DNA of 64,000 nucleotides. Origin: Marinobacter adhaerens HP15 (GTDB lineage Bacteria > Pseudomonadota > Gammaproteobacteria > Pseudomonadales > Oleiphilaceae). A model generated the notes under the pieces. The model worked only from the letters and a program-made list of their open reading frames with translations. It ran no database searches and was not told the origin of the DNA. Position numbers and translations under genes: made by a program. This document shows positions 1 through 9,223 of this stretch, piece after piece. The stretch is taken from positions 2,170,001-2,234,000 of the forward strand of contig NC_017506.1 of the NCBI RefSeq assembly GCF_000166295.1, in the 5' to 3' direction. Position 1 is the stretch's first letter. Every line of letters starts with the position of its first letter.

Positions 1-45
1 GCAGGTGCGACGCACCGCACGACTCAGACGCCGTCGTGAGGCTGA

Positions 46-756
46 TCAGGCTTCCTGAATCAGGCGACCCTGCTCAAGCCGCATGACACGCCCCAGGCTT
101 CTGGCCATTTTCATGTCATGGGTGACCATGACAAAGGCAATACCCAGCTGATCCCTCAATGACTCGATCAGCGCCTGCACCCCTTCTCCGGTATGTTCAT
201 CCAGGTTGCCCGTCGGTTCGTCCATCAGAACACAGTCCGGTTCGTTGACCAGTGCCCGGGCAATGGCCACCCGCTGGCGTTCGCCACCGGACAGCTCGCC
301 GGGTTTGTGATCCAGCCGTTCGGCAAGCCCAACCCGCTGCAGCAGGCTGGCCGCCTTGTCCCTCGACCTGGATACCGCCATACCGCCCAACGCACAAGGC
401 ATCATCACGTTTTCCAGAGCGGTGAACTCCGGCAACAGGTGATGGAACTGATAGACAAACCCGAGATGGGCATTCCGGAACCGGGCGCGCCGTCCCTCGG
501 AAAGCCGGTGAATGTCTTCGCCACAAATGGAAATCTGGCCGGAAGATGGCTTGTCGAGCCCGCCCAACAAGTTGAGCAACGTGGTTTTTCCGGCACCACT
601 GCTGCCCACAATGGCAACGGTCTCCCCCTGCGCAACTTCGAGCGAGATATCCGAAAAAATGGTGAGCTTGCCGAGACCCTCGTTATAGGTTCGGGTCACC
701 TGACGGCAGTCTATTACCAGGGCAGAGTGTGCCATTGCGGATTGTTCCTTACTCAT
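46..756 (-). CDS. lolD: Lipoprotein-releasing ABC transporter ATPase LolD
   Basis: This is the ATP-hydrolysing subunit of the inner-membrane complex that extracts outer-membrane lipoproteins and hands them to LolA. The protein has 236 residues. It shows Walker A (GSSGAGKTT, about 51-59), the ABC signature LSGGE (155-159), Walker B ending in DE (179-180) and the switch histidine in VTHD (about 213). The start codon overlaps the lolC stop by a few bases, so the two are translationally coupled. An alternative start seven codons downstream (735) has an AAGGAA ribosome site. MacB-type ATPases look similar, but the LolC-type neighbour supports LolD. Confidence 0.93.
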   Translation of the reverse strand: MSKEQSAMAHSALVIDCRQVTRTYNEGLGKLTIFSDISLEVAQGETVAIVGSSGAGKTTLLNLLGGLDKPSSGQISICGEDIHRLSEGRRARFRNAHLGFVYQFHHLLPEFTALENVMMPCALGGMAVSRSRDKAASLLQRVGLAERLDHKPGELSGGERQRVAIARALVNEPDCVLMDEPTGNLDEHTGEGVQALIESLRDQLGIAFVMVTHDMKMARSLGRVMRLEQGRLIQEA

Positions 757-1990
757 AACGAAGCGCCTCCGCCGGATCCACCCTGGAAGCCCGCCAGGCC
801 GGATAAATCGTTGCCAACAGACTCATAGCGAGGCCGGCGCCACTGATGATAAACACGTCCTGCCATTGCAGCTGGGAAGGCAGATAGCTGATGAAGTAAA
901 CGTCCGCGCTCAGGAACTGGTGGCCAAGCGCTCCCTCCAGCCAGGAAATAAAGGCACTGATGTTGAGCGCTCCGAAAACGCCCAACGCCGTGCCAACAAT
1001 GGTTCCGAAGATACCGATGACCGCCCCCTGAACAATGAAGATACGCATGATGCGTCCCGGTGTTGCCCCCATGGTCCTGAGGATGGCGATGTCACCGGTT
1101 TTGTCGGTAACCACCATCACCAGCGTGGACACGATATTGAATGCAGCGACAGCCACGATAAACATCAGCAGCAGGCCGATCATGGTTTTCTCCATGCGGA
1201 TGGCCTGGAACAGGTTGCCGTGGGTTCGGGTCCAGTCGGATACGTAATACCGGCCGCCCAGCGACTCAGCAGCCTGCTGCGACACCTTGGGAGCGGCAAA
1301 AAGGTCATCCACCAGCAGGCGAATACCCTCGGCTTTGCCCCCGGTCCGCATGAGCTTGGCGGCATCATCCATGTGAATCAGGGTGTAATTGCCATCCAGT
1401 TCTGCCCCGACACTGAAGATGCCCTTGACCGTGAACCGTTTGAGCCTGGGCAGGACCCCAGCCGGCGTAACCGAGGCTTCCGGCAGGACCACGGTTACCT
1501 TGTCACCGATCTGAAGACGCAGGCTGGCCGCCATCAACCGACCGATGATGATGCCGAATTCGCCAGAAACCAGATCGTTGAGACTGCCTTCGACCATGTG
1601 GTTTTCAATGATAGAAACCGTGCGCTCCTCTTCCGGGAGAATGCCGTTAAGCACGACCCCGCGAACATTTCCACCGCCGGTAACCATACCCTGCCCCTGT
1701 ATGAAAGGCGCAGCAGCCAGCACGCGGGGGTGCTGCTGCACCTTCGCGTCGATTGATTGCCAGTCGTCAAGCGGCCCGGCGCCTTGAATGGTAGCGTGGG
1801 GCACCATCCCGAGAATTCTCTGCTTGAGCTCCCGATCGAAACCGTTCATGACCGAGAGCACGATGATCAGAACCGCAACTCCCAGCATCAGCCCGATCAT
1901 GGAGGTCAGGGAAATAAAGGAAATGAAGTGATTGCGGCGTTTGGCGGCCGTGTAACGCAAGCCAATATAGAGTGATAAGGGTCTGAACAT
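749..1990 (-). CDS. lolC: Lipoprotein-releasing ABC transporter permease (LolC/LolE family)
   Basis: This is the membrane subunit partnering LolD. The chosen start gives 413 residues, the usual LolC/E length, and begins MFRPLSLYIGLRYTAAKR, typical of the family; a longer reading would add about 50 implausible residues. It has one membrane segment near residues 25-50, a large periplasmic domain, and three segments in the last third (about 270-400) around a FtsX-type core. LolC and LolE cannot be separated from one copy. A second permease could lie past the left edge, since bases 1-45 downstream of lolD hold no complete gene. Confidence 0.9.
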   Translation of the reverse strand: MFRPLSLYIGLRYTAAKRRNHFISFISLTSMIGLMLGVAVLIIVLSVMNGFDRELKQRILGMVPHATIQGAGPLDDWQSIDAKVQQHPRVLAAAPFIQGQGMVTGGGNVRGVVLNGILPEEERTVSIIENHMVEGSLNDLVSGEFGIIIGRLMAASLRLQIGDKVTVVLPEASVTPAGVLPRLKRFTVKGIFSVGAELDGNYTLIHMDDAAKLMRTGGKAEGIRLLVDDLFAAPKVSQQAAESLGGRYYVSDWTRTHGNLFQAIRMEKTMIGLLLMFIVAVAAFNIVSTLVMVVTDKTGDIAILRTMGATPGRIMRIFIVQGAVIGIFGTIVGTALGVFGALNISAFISWLEGALGHQFLSADVYFISYLPSQLQWQDVFIISGAGLAMSLLATIYPAWRASRVDPAEALRYE

Positions 1991-2113
1991 TGAGAGGTGC
2001 CTGTTGCTACCTTCCGGTCTGTCGTGGTCTGGTTTTCCCGGGTACCTTCCAGCACGACGGGAAACTGCTAAACTGTTCTGTACCAAATAAAAATTCAGCC
2101 TTCCGGAGCCGCG

Positions 2114-2701
2114 ATGCAGTCGTCCGACATCCCCAACCAACCGGTGGACTATTCACCCGAACGGCGGGACTTTTTCCGCATTGAAGACCGGATCGGCCTG
2201 GAGATCCGCAAGCTGGCGCCTGGCACCGCAATGGAAGAAGATGCCTTCGACGGCGACCATCTTGAGAGCCTGAAAGCTGAATTCAGGCGGCTGGATCAGG
2301 ACGTTAAATCCCAGCTTGCCAGCCTTGCCGAAAAAGACCGGCTGCTTACCGGACTGATCAAATCCCTGAACGGCAAGCTGGACACGCTTGCGCGCATTAT
2401 GGCCTTTGAGCAAAATCCGTTGCAACCTGAGGACTGGCAGGAAGTAACCCTGAGCGAGGGTGGGCTGTCGTTCTCGAGCAGCACCCCTGCCTGGCAGCCG
2501 GGAGACCGGCTCGCCGTTCGAATGACCCTCCCACCCGAACTTTTCCAGCCCCGCGCAGTTGCCCGAGTTATCGAGGTACACCCCGATTCGTCAGGCGGAG
2601 CAAGGGTCCACACCGAATTCGCCCGGATTGAGGACAGCGATCGCCAGCAAATCGCACGACATGTGATGCGGTGGCAGATTCGACAGCGTCAAAAGGAGTA
2701 G
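2114..2701 (+). CDS. PilZ-domain protein, candidate c-di-GMP receptor
   Basis: A 195-residue soluble protein divergent from lolC. An N-terminal block (about 15-30) carries RDFFR, which fits the PilZ RxxxR c-di-GMP motif. The second motif appears about 95 residues later as LSEGG (SxxG form), followed by beta-rich sequence ending near 185. The stretch between them (about 45-100) is helical and charged. Pseudomonads carry a similar PilZ gene beside lolC. Binding of c-di-GMP is inferred; the second motif lacks the usual D/N before xSxxG, so affinity is uncertain. Confidence 0.75.
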   Translation: MQSSDIPNQPVDYSPERRDFFRIEDRIGLEIRKLAPGTAMEEDAFDGDHLESLKAEFRRLDQDVKSQLASLAEKDRLLTGLIKSLNGKLDTLARIMAFEQNPLQPEDWQEVTLSEGGLSFSSSTPAWQPGDRLAVRMTLPPELFQPRAVARVIEVHPDSSGGARVHTEFARIEDSDRQQIARHVMRWQIRQRQKE

Positions 2702-2756
2702 ACTGGGGAAAAACGAGTGACTTTTGCTAATCTTTTTCGGATATTACGCTTTATCC

Positions 2757-2774
2757 ATGTCCTCCCGAGGACAT
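2757..2774 (+). promoter_or_regulatory. Perfect hairpin upstream of the small secreted protein gene
   Basis: ATGTCCT and AGGACAT flank a four-base CCCG loop, 22 bases before the next start codon. The T-run after it is short and broken (cagtttt), so it could be a weak terminator for the PilZ gene, a leader hairpin or an operator. Visual call only. Confidence 0.35.
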
Positions 2775-2796
2775 CAGTTTTCATGGAGACCCATCA

Positions 2797-3099
2797 ATGA
2801 GAAAGCAAACTACCCTGTTCGGCGCACTGGCAGTGACTGCCACACTGGCCCTTTTCCCGATGACGTCCGCGGTAGCTGAAGAAGTCCGCGTGCCAGTCGG
2901 CACCCAGGCCGATCGCGACCAGGCCAGCTTCCCCGGCTCTGGCATGAGCCAGTCATCAGTGCGCGCCTCCTGGGGTGCACCCGTGGAAATTGAAGGTCCC
3001 GTGGGCCAGCCACCGATCACCCAGTGGCACTATCAGGGCTTTATCGTGTATTTCGAAGGCGACCGGGTTATCCATACCGTTCTCAAGCCGAATCGCTGA
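2797..3099 (+). CDS. Small secreted protein of unknown function
   Basis: A 100-residue protein with a clear Sec signal peptide (basic start, hydrophobic core 8-22, probable cleavage after SAVAEE near 27). The mature part has about 75 residues with a pattern resembling the small SmpA/OmlA-like fold: a helix (SQSSVRASWGAP), then short strands with WHYQGFIVYF and a final strand ending at HTVLKPNR. A good GGAG ribosome site lies upstream. I do not recognise it as a named protein. It has its own probable terminator and looks monocistronic. Confidence 0.7.
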   Translation: MRKQTTLFGALAVTATLALFPMTSAVAEEVRVPVGTQADRDQASFPGSGMSQSSVRASWGAPVEIEGPVGQPPITQWHYQGFIVYFEGDRVIHTVLKPNR

Positions 3100-3118
3100 A
3101 GGCCCGAGGGGCCTTTCC
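3098..3118 (+). terminator. Probable weak rho-independent terminator
   Basis: AAGGCCC and GGGCCTT form a seven-pair stem with a three-base loop directly after the stop of the small secreted protein gene. Only a short T tract follows. Confidence 0.5.
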
Positions 3119-3143
3119 AGGCTGGAAATTCCCTTCCCATGTC

Positions 3144-3172
3144 CTGACGTTCAACCAATCGTTGGTTAGAAT
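3144..3172 (+). promoter_or_regulatory. Candidate aguA promoter with an operator-like palindrome in its spacer
   Basis: CTGACG (3144-3149) and TAGAAT (3167-3172) are separated by 17 bases and fit a sigma-70 promoter. The spacer holds AACCAA-TCG-TTGGTT (3153-3167), a perfect 15-base inverted repeat. That is the classic position and size for a TetR-type repressor site. In Pseudomonas aeruginosa the agu genes are controlled by AguR, a TetR-family repressor, but no aguR is next to this operon. Confidence 0.5.
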
Positions 3173-3200
3173 GGCGTCTTTTATGATTCAAGGTGACGTA

Positions 3201-4250
3201 GTGACAACCAAACGAGTGTTGCCCGCAGAGTGGGCGCCCCAGAGTGCCGTCATGCTGACCTGGCCCCACCCGGGAACCGACTGGGCAGGCCTGATCGACG
3301 AAGTTGAACCGGTGTTCCTCGACATCGCGAAAGCCGTACTCCCACACGAACACCTTGTCATCAGTTGCGAACACGTTGTCCGCCTTCAGGAGCTAGAACG
3401 GGACCTCAATCGGTACGCCGAGGACAATGGCTTTCCGGGACGCGTGAGATCGGTTCCGGCACCGGCGAATGACACCTGGGCCCGCGACCATGGACCCATC
3501 ACCATTCTCACCGATGAAGGGCCGACACTGCTGGATTTCAGGTTCAACGCCTGGGGCGGAAAGTTCCCCTGGGAAAAGGACGATGCGTTAAATAATCACC
3601 TTTTCAATGCTGGCGTCTTCGGCACAACCAGGATGCAGCAGGTCGGTTTTGTGCTGGAAGGGGGTTCATTTGAATCGGATGGTCAGGGCACCCTGCTGAC
3701 CACATCCGAGTGCCTGCTGACGCCCACCCGAAACCCGGCCATGGATCGCACGGCGATTGAACAGCTGCTTTCCGAGGTGCTGGGAATCCGGCGGATTCTC
3801 TGGCTCAACCACGGCTATCTTGCCGGGGATGACACCGACAGCCACATCGATACCCTCGCCCGATTTTGCGCCCCGGATCACATCTGCTACGTGACTTGCC
3901 CAGATGTGGCGGATGAACACTACAGCGCGTTGGCAGCCATGGAGGAGGAACTTCAGGAGTTCCGCCAGGCCGACGGCGCGCCCTACAAGCTGACGCCTCT
4001 GCCCTGGCCTGATGCCATCCATGATGAGGACGGTGAGCGTCTTCCGGCCACCTACGCCAACTTCCTGATCATCAACGAGGCGGTTTTGCTTCCTGTTTAC
4101 GGCGTTGATCAGGATCAGGACGCCATTGCTGTCATGAAAGAGATCTTTCCGACACGAGCAATAGTGCCGATCAATTGCCGGCCCTTGATTCGTCAGCATG
4201 GCAGCCTTCACTGTGTGACCATGCAAATTCCCGCCGGAGTAGTCAGTTGA
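3201..4250 (+). CDS. aguA: Agmatine deiminase
   Basis: Converts agmatine to N-carbamoylputrescine and ammonia. Starting at GTG 3201 gives 349 residues, a normal length. This start has AAGGTGA just upstream, while ATG 3171 overlaps the predicted -10 box. Family landmarks are present: RDHGPI, EGGSFESDG, NHGYLAGDDTDSHID, and a C-terminal HGSLHC with the catalytic cysteine near residue 338. ATG 3183 is a second possible start. The stop overlaps the aguB start (ATGA), so the two are one operon. With aguB it gives putrescine from agmatine. Confidence 0.93.
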   Translation: MTTKRVLPAEWAPQSAVMLTWPHPGTDWAGLIDEVEPVFLDIAKAVLPHEHLVISCEHVVRLQELERDLNRYAEDNGFPGRVRSVPAPANDTWARDHGPITILTDEGPTLLDFRFNAWGGKFPWEKDDALNNHLFNAGVFGTTRMQQVGFVLEGGSFESDGQGTLLTTSECLLTPTRNPAMDRTAIEQLLSEVLGIRRILWLNHGYLAGDDTDSHIDTLARFCAPDHICYVTCPDVADEHYSALAAMEEELQEFRQADGAPYKLTPLPWPDAIHDEDGERLPATYANFLIINEAVLLPVYGVDQDQDAIAVMKEIFPTRAIVPINCRPLIRQHGSLHCVTMQIPAGVVS

Positions 4251-5173
4251 TGAGCAGTGAGTTGCGCAAAAGCCAAATCAATGTTGCCGTCATCCAGCAG
4301 GCCTGTAGCAGCGACAAGGCCGCCAGCCTCGCCACTACCGAGAAACTGGTTCGTGAGGCCGTAGCCAGTGGCGCCAACCTGGTGATCCTCCAGGAACTTC
4401 ACGCCACCCTATATTTCTGCCAGACCGAGGAAACGTCTGTTTTCGAGCTGGCAGAGCCGATTCCCGGCCCTACCAGCAAGCGCCTGTCTGACCTGGCCCG
4501 GGAACTGGGTATTGTGCTGGTTGGATCCATTTTCGAACGTCGTATGAACGGCGTGTATCACAACACGGCGGTTGTATTTGAGAAAGACGGCTCCCTGGCA
4601 GGGCTGTACCGGAAAATGCACATTCCGGACGACCCGGGGTTCTATGAAAAATTCTACTTCACGCCCGGTGACGCCCAGTTCAACGATGGCCGCAGCGGTT
4701 TCACGCCTATCGATACGTCTGTCGGCAGGCTCGGCGTGCTGGTGTGCTGGGACCAGTGGTACCCCGAGGCCGCAAGGCTGATGGCCCTGGCTGGCGCCGA
4801 GATCCTGATCTACCCAACTGCGATCGGCTGGGATGTAACGGATGACCCCGATGAACAGGCGCGTCAACTGGACGCCTGGGTCACCGTGCAAAGGGGCCAT
4901 GCCGTTGCCAACAACCTGCCAGTCGTGGCTCCGAACCGGGTAGGCACCGAACCCGACCCCTCCGGGCACAGTGACGGCATCCGTTTCTGGGGTAACAGTT
5001 TTATCTGTGGCCCGCAGGGTGAGTTGCTGGCCCGGGGCGATGACAGCTCCGAATGCATCCTTGCCGTCACCCTGGATCGCAGCCGCAGTGAATCGGTTCG
5101 CCGTATCTGGCCGTATTTGAGAGATCGCCGAATAGACGCCTACGGCGACATCCTCAAACGCGTAAGAGACTGA
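4250..5173 (+). CDS. aguB: N-carbamoylputrescine amidase
   Basis: Hydrolyses N-carbamoylputrescine to putrescine, CO2 and ammonia, completing the agmatine route. The 307-residue protein is a nitrilase-superfamily enzyme with the catalytic triad visible: Glu49 (LQELH), Lys122 (YRKMHIP) and Cys166 (LVCWDQWYPEAAR). The ATG overlaps the aguA stop by one base. The order here is aguA then aguB, the reverse of Pseudomonas aguBA, and no aguR regulator accompanies them. Confidence 0.93.
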   Translation: MSSELRKSQINVAVIQQACSSDKAASLATTEKLVREAVASGANLVILQELHATLYFCQTEETSVFELAEPIPGPTSKRLSDLARELGIVLVGSIFERRMNGVYHNTAVVFEKDGSLAGLYRKMHIPDDPGFYEKFYFTPGDAQFNDGRSGFTPIDTSVGRLGVLVCWDQWYPEAARLMALAGAEILIYPTAIGWDVTDDPDEQARQLDAWVTVQRGHAVANNLPVVAPNRVGTEPDPSGHSDGIRFWGNSFICGPQGELLARGDDSSECILAVTLDRSRSESVRRIWPYLRDRRIDAYGDILKRVRD

Positions 5174-5180
5174 GCCCCGA

Positions 5181-6092
5181 ATGAAAAAACTGGTCGATAC
5201 CGTAGTCAGTGAACTGAACCAGATACTCCTGGGCAAAGACCAACAGGTACGCCTTGCCCTCTGCGGGCTTCTGGCCCGGGGGCACCTGCTGATCGAAGAT
5301 ATCCCCGGCATGGGCAAAACCACTCTTTCTCATGCCCTGGCCAAGGTGATGGGGCTGACGTACCAGCGCATCCAGTTCACCAACGACCTGCTTCCGGCGG
5401 ATGTGCTGGGTTACTCCATGTACGACAAACAGGCCGGCAGCCTGGTATTCCACCCCGGCCCGATCTTTGCCCAGGTGGTGTTGGCTGATGAAATCAACCG
5501 GGCATCACCGCGAACGCAGAGCGCTCTGCTCGAAGCCATGGAAGAACGGCAAGTGTCCATCGAGGGCGAGACCCGGCCACTGCCCCATCCGTTCTTCGTA
5601 ATTGCCACCCAGAATCCCATCGAGCAGGGCGGCACCTATCCCCTGCCCGAGTCCCAACTGGACCGGTTCCTCATGCGTCTTCGCCTCGGCTATCCGGACC
5701 CACGGGCCGAGCGGGAGCTGCTGGAGGGCGAAGACCGACGTGCCATGACCGAAAAGCTGCCGACCCTGCTCTCCCAGGCCGACCTGAAAACCCTGCAGGA
5801 GGGCGTTACCCGGATAACCGCCAGCCCGGCACTTCTGGATTACGTGCAACGGTTGCTGGAACAGAGCCGGAGAATGCCCGGCCTTCTGTACGGGCTTTCG
5901 CCCCGGGCGGGATTGGGACTGGTGCGGGCCGCCAAGGCCTGGGCCCTGATGGAGGGGCGTCATCACGTGCTGCCTGACGACATCCAGGCCGTGTTCCCTG
6001 CAGTGGCAGCCCACCGTCTCGAACAGGGCGAGTCCGGCAAAAGCGCGGAAAGGGTTCGTCAGCTGTTGGCAACTGTTTCTGTGCTTGAGTAA
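5181..6092 (+). CDS. MoxR-family AAA+ ATPase
   Basis: A 303-residue chaperone-like ATPase with Walker A (DIPGMGKTT, about 40-48), Walker B (VVLADEINRA), and sensor and C-terminal lid regions typical of MoxR. These proteins usually work with VWA or DUF58 partners encoded directly downstream. None is present here: the next gene is trxB, 142 bases away. It starts eight bases after the aguB stop and may be transcribed with the agu pair. Its target cannot be read from the sequence. Confidence 0.85.
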   Translation: MKKLVDTVVSELNQILLGKDQQVRLALCGLLARGHLLIEDIPGMGKTTLSHALAKVMGLTYQRIQFTNDLLPADVLGYSMYDKQAGSLVFHPGPIFAQVVLADEINRASPRTQSALLEAMEERQVSIEGETRPLPHPFFVIATQNPIEQGGTYPLPESQLDRFLMRLRLGYPDPRAERELLEGEDRRAMTEKLPTLLSQADLKTLQEGVTRITASPALLDYVQRLLEQSRRMPGLLYGLSPRAGLGLVRAAKAWALMEGRHHVLPDDIQAVFPAVAAHRLEQGESGKSAERVRQLLATVSVLE

Positions 6093-6096
6093 ATAG

Positions 6097-7188
<1,092 letters not shown>

Positions 7189-7227
7189 TCTAGTCTTTTA
7201 GAAGACCAAACGGAAATTGATCGAGGT

Positions 7228-7326
7228 CGGGAGGGCCAGCCTTCTAAAACTGTGCGGAGCCAGGGATGGCGGAGCCAAGCGTACATGGACGTATTCACAG
7301 CGTGTTTTAGAAGGCTGGCCCTCCCG
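7228..7326. repeat. Long imperfect-loop inverted repeat element (99 bases)
   Basis: Two perfectly complementary 23-base arms (7228-7250 and 7304-7326) enclose a 53-base centre. The arms carry the core AGGGCCAGCCTTCTAAAAC and its complement. The centre contains GCGGAGCCAGGGATGGCGG and a GTACATGGACGTATTCACAG stretch. I recall similar sequences as dispersed intergenic repeats in Marinobacter and relatives, but could not check copy number. It sits between trxB and aat and may terminate or stabilise trxB mRNA. A 67-residue reading frame across it on the minus strand is not a credible gene. Confidence 0.75.
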
Positions 7327-7391
7327 GGCGCGACTCCCAGGCCCGTTAGTATTCAGATCAACGCGAACTAGGCAGTAAAAACCGGAGAAGG

Positions 7392-8105
7392 ATGACCTCA
7401 CTACCCTGGCTAGACCCGGACCAACTCTGGTTCCCCCCCGCCAACGAAGCCCTGGACGACCCGGACGGCCTTCTTGCCCTCGGCGGCGACCTTTCCACCG
7501 AGCGACTCATACTGGCCTACCGGAACGGCATCTTCCCCTGGTACAGCGACGACCAGCCCATTTTGTGGTGGTCACCGAATCCGCGGTGTGTCCTTTTTCC
7601 GAACGAAATCCACGTTTCACGGAGCCTGCGCCGGACCCTGAACCAACAACGCTTCCAGGTAACCGCAGACAGACACTTCGGACGAATCATCCGCCTGTGC
7701 GCCTCAACCCGTGCCGAAGGTACCTGGATTACCGAAGAAATGATTGCCAGCTACTCAGAGCTGCATCGCATGGGCGTCGCCCACTCCATCGAAATCTGGA
7801 ACCAGCGTGGTGAATTGGCCGGTGGCATGTACGGACTGGCCATTGGCCGGTGTTTCTTCGGTGAATCCATGTTTTCTCTGGAAACCAACGCGTCCAAAGT
7901 TCTCATGGTTCACCTGGCGCACCAGTTACAGCTCTGGGGCTACCGGATTATGGATTGCCAGGTAGAGAGCCGGCACCTGCTTACCATGGGCGCACGGACT
8001 ATTCCACGGGAAGAGTTTTTATCTATACTCAGGATGAGCATCGATCAGAAACCGGATCAGACCGACTGGACCTTCCGATGGCGTTGGCCCGGGCCGGAGG
8101 AGTGA
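7392..8105 (+). CDS. aat: Leucyl/phenylalanyl-tRNA-protein transferase
   Basis: Adds Leu or Phe from aminoacyl-tRNA to proteins with N-terminal Lys or Arg, making them substrates for ClpS-ClpAP. The 237 residues start with the family pattern LPWLDPDQLWFPP, followed by GLLALGGDLS and a WWSPNPRCVLFP block. GGVYGLAIG-type and GESMFS motifs (here GGMYGLAIGRCFFGESMFS) mark the catalytic fold. A GGAGAAGG ribosome site precedes the ATG. It abuts bpt, the second N-degron transferase. Confidence 0.95.
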   Translation: MTSLPWLDPDQLWFPPANEALDDPDGLLALGGDLSTERLILAYRNGIFPWYSDDQPILWWSPNPRCVLFPNEIHVSRSLRRTLNQQRFQVTADRHFGRIIRLCASTRAEGTWITEEMIASYSELHRMGVAHSIEIWNQRGELAGGMYGLAIGRCFFGESMFSLETNASKVLMVHLAHQLQLWGYRIMDCQVESRHLLTMGARTIPREEFLSILRMSIDQKPDQTDWTFRWRWPGPEE

Positions 8106-8819
8106 ATGAGCAATCTCAGAACCCTGGTGTTCTTCGCGACACCACCGCACGATTGCAGCTACCTGCCAGACCGCGAGGCCACCACCATGTTTGTGGATCC
8201 GCGGGCTCATATCGACAAAAAGCTTTACAGCCAACTCACGGCTCTCGGCTTTCGCCGCAGCGGATCCCACTACTACCGCCCTCACTGTGAGCAGTGCAAT
8301 GCCTGCATACCGGTTCGGTTGAAAGTTGATGATTTCAAGCCGGACAGAAGCCAGCGGCGTGTTCTCCGGAAAAACAAGGATTTGCAGTGCACCATGGCGC
8401 CCGCCACCTTTGCGGAGAGGTATTACCAGCTCTACGCCAATTACATCGAACAAAGGCACAAGGACGGCGACATGTACCCGCCGACCCGGGAACAGTTCAC
8501 CTCGTTTCTGGTAGAAGGCGCAACCGATTCCTGGTTTCTGGAAATCCACCAGGGCGAACGGCTGGTAGGACTGGCAGCAGTCGATCTTCTGGACGATGGC
8601 CTTTCGGCCATCTATACGGTTTTCGATCCTGATCTGGAGGACCGCAGCCTGGGCACCTTCGCAATCCTCTGGCAAATTGAGGAAGCCTGCCGCAGGGGGC
8701 TGCCCCACCTGTACCTCGGTTACTGGATCAAGCAGTGCCGAAAAATGAATTACAAAACACGCTTCCGACCCATCGAAGCACTGAGAGACGGGCACTGGCG
8801 TGAACTGGACGCAGGCTAA
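8106..8819 (+). CDS. bpt: Aspartate/glutamate leucyltransferase
   Basis: Transfers leucine from Leu-tRNA to proteins bearing N-terminal Asp or Glu. The 237-residue protein resembles eukaryotic ATE1: CSYLPDREATTMFVDP, HCEQCNACIPVRL with clustered cysteines, and a C-terminal YLGYWIKQCRKMNYK. Older annotations call this family arginyltransferase, but bacterial Bpt uses leucine. The ATG follows the aat stop with no gap, so the two transferases are cotranscribed. Confidence 0.93.
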   Translation: MSNLRTLVFFATPPHDCSYLPDREATTMFVDPRAHIDKKLYSQLTALGFRRSGSHYYRPHCEQCNACIPVRLKVDDFKPDRSQRRVLRKNKDLQCTMAPATFAERYYQLYANYIEQRHKDGDMYPPTREQFTSFLVEGATDSWFLEIHQGERLVGLAAVDLLDDGLSAIYTVFDPDLEDRSLGTFAILWQIEEACRRGLPHLYLGYWIKQCRKMNYKTRFRPIEALRDGHWRELDAG

Positions 8820-8899
8820 CTTTGCCAAACGCCGATAAATCAGGCAGAATTGCGCAATTTAGAATCACGAGAAGCATATTCAAACGAGGTTTCTACTGA

Positions 8900-9118
8900 A
8901 TGCCGAAATCAGATGCCATTGAAATGGAAGGCGTTATTATCGATACCCTTCCAAACACCATGTTCCGCGTTGAGCTGAGCAACGGTCATGTTGTGACAGC
9001 CCATATCTCCGGAAAGATGCGCAAGAACTACATCCGCATCCTGACAGGTGACAAGGTCAAGGTTGAGCTGACTCCCTATGACCTGAGCAAGGGCCGGATC
9101 GTATATCGCGCCCGTTGA
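8900..9118 (+). CDS. infA: Translation initiation factor IF-1
   Basis: A 72-residue single OB-fold protein that blocks the ribosomal A site during initiation. The sequence is near the family consensus ([47 protein letters not shown]). It follows bpt by 80 bases and ends at a strong terminator. Confidence 0.98.
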   Translation: MPKSDAIEMEGVIIDTLPNTMFRVELSNGHVVTAHISGKMRKNYIRILTGDKVKVELTPYDLSKGRIVYRAR

Positions 9119-9135
9119 TGCTCCCATGACATCTG

Positions 9136-9158
9136 AAAGCCCCTTCGGGGGCTTTTTT
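9136..9158 (+). terminator. Rho-independent terminator of infA
   Basis: AGCCCC-TTCG-GGGGCT stem with a stable UUCG tetraloop followed by a run of T, 20 bases after the infA stop. Confidence 0.9.
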
Positions 9159-9169
9159 CGTCAGGGCAC

Positions 9170-9210
9170 AAAAAAACCGCTGCCGGTTACCCGGCCAGCG
9201 GTTTTTCTTT
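9170..9210. terminator. Bidirectional terminator between infA and clpA
   Basis: AAAAACCGCTG (9172-9182) pairs with CAGCGGTTTTT (9196-9206). The A-rich left flank and T-rich right flank let it end transcripts from both directions, mainly the minus-strand clpA message. Confidence 0.85.
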
Positions 9211-9223
9211 AATCGAGCCTGTC

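Noticed and set aside
1..45. Possible lolE start at the left edge
   Set aside because: Only 45 bases are visible downstream of lolD, and a GTG reading there gives too few residues to recognise.
866..1756. 296-residue plus-strand open frame
   Set aside because: It is the antisense shadow of the LolC-type permease and is low in hydrophobic residues with no family features.
7198..7401. 67-residue open frame on the minus strand
   Set aside because: It runs through the inverted-repeat element; its sequence is the repeat read in one frame, not a gene.
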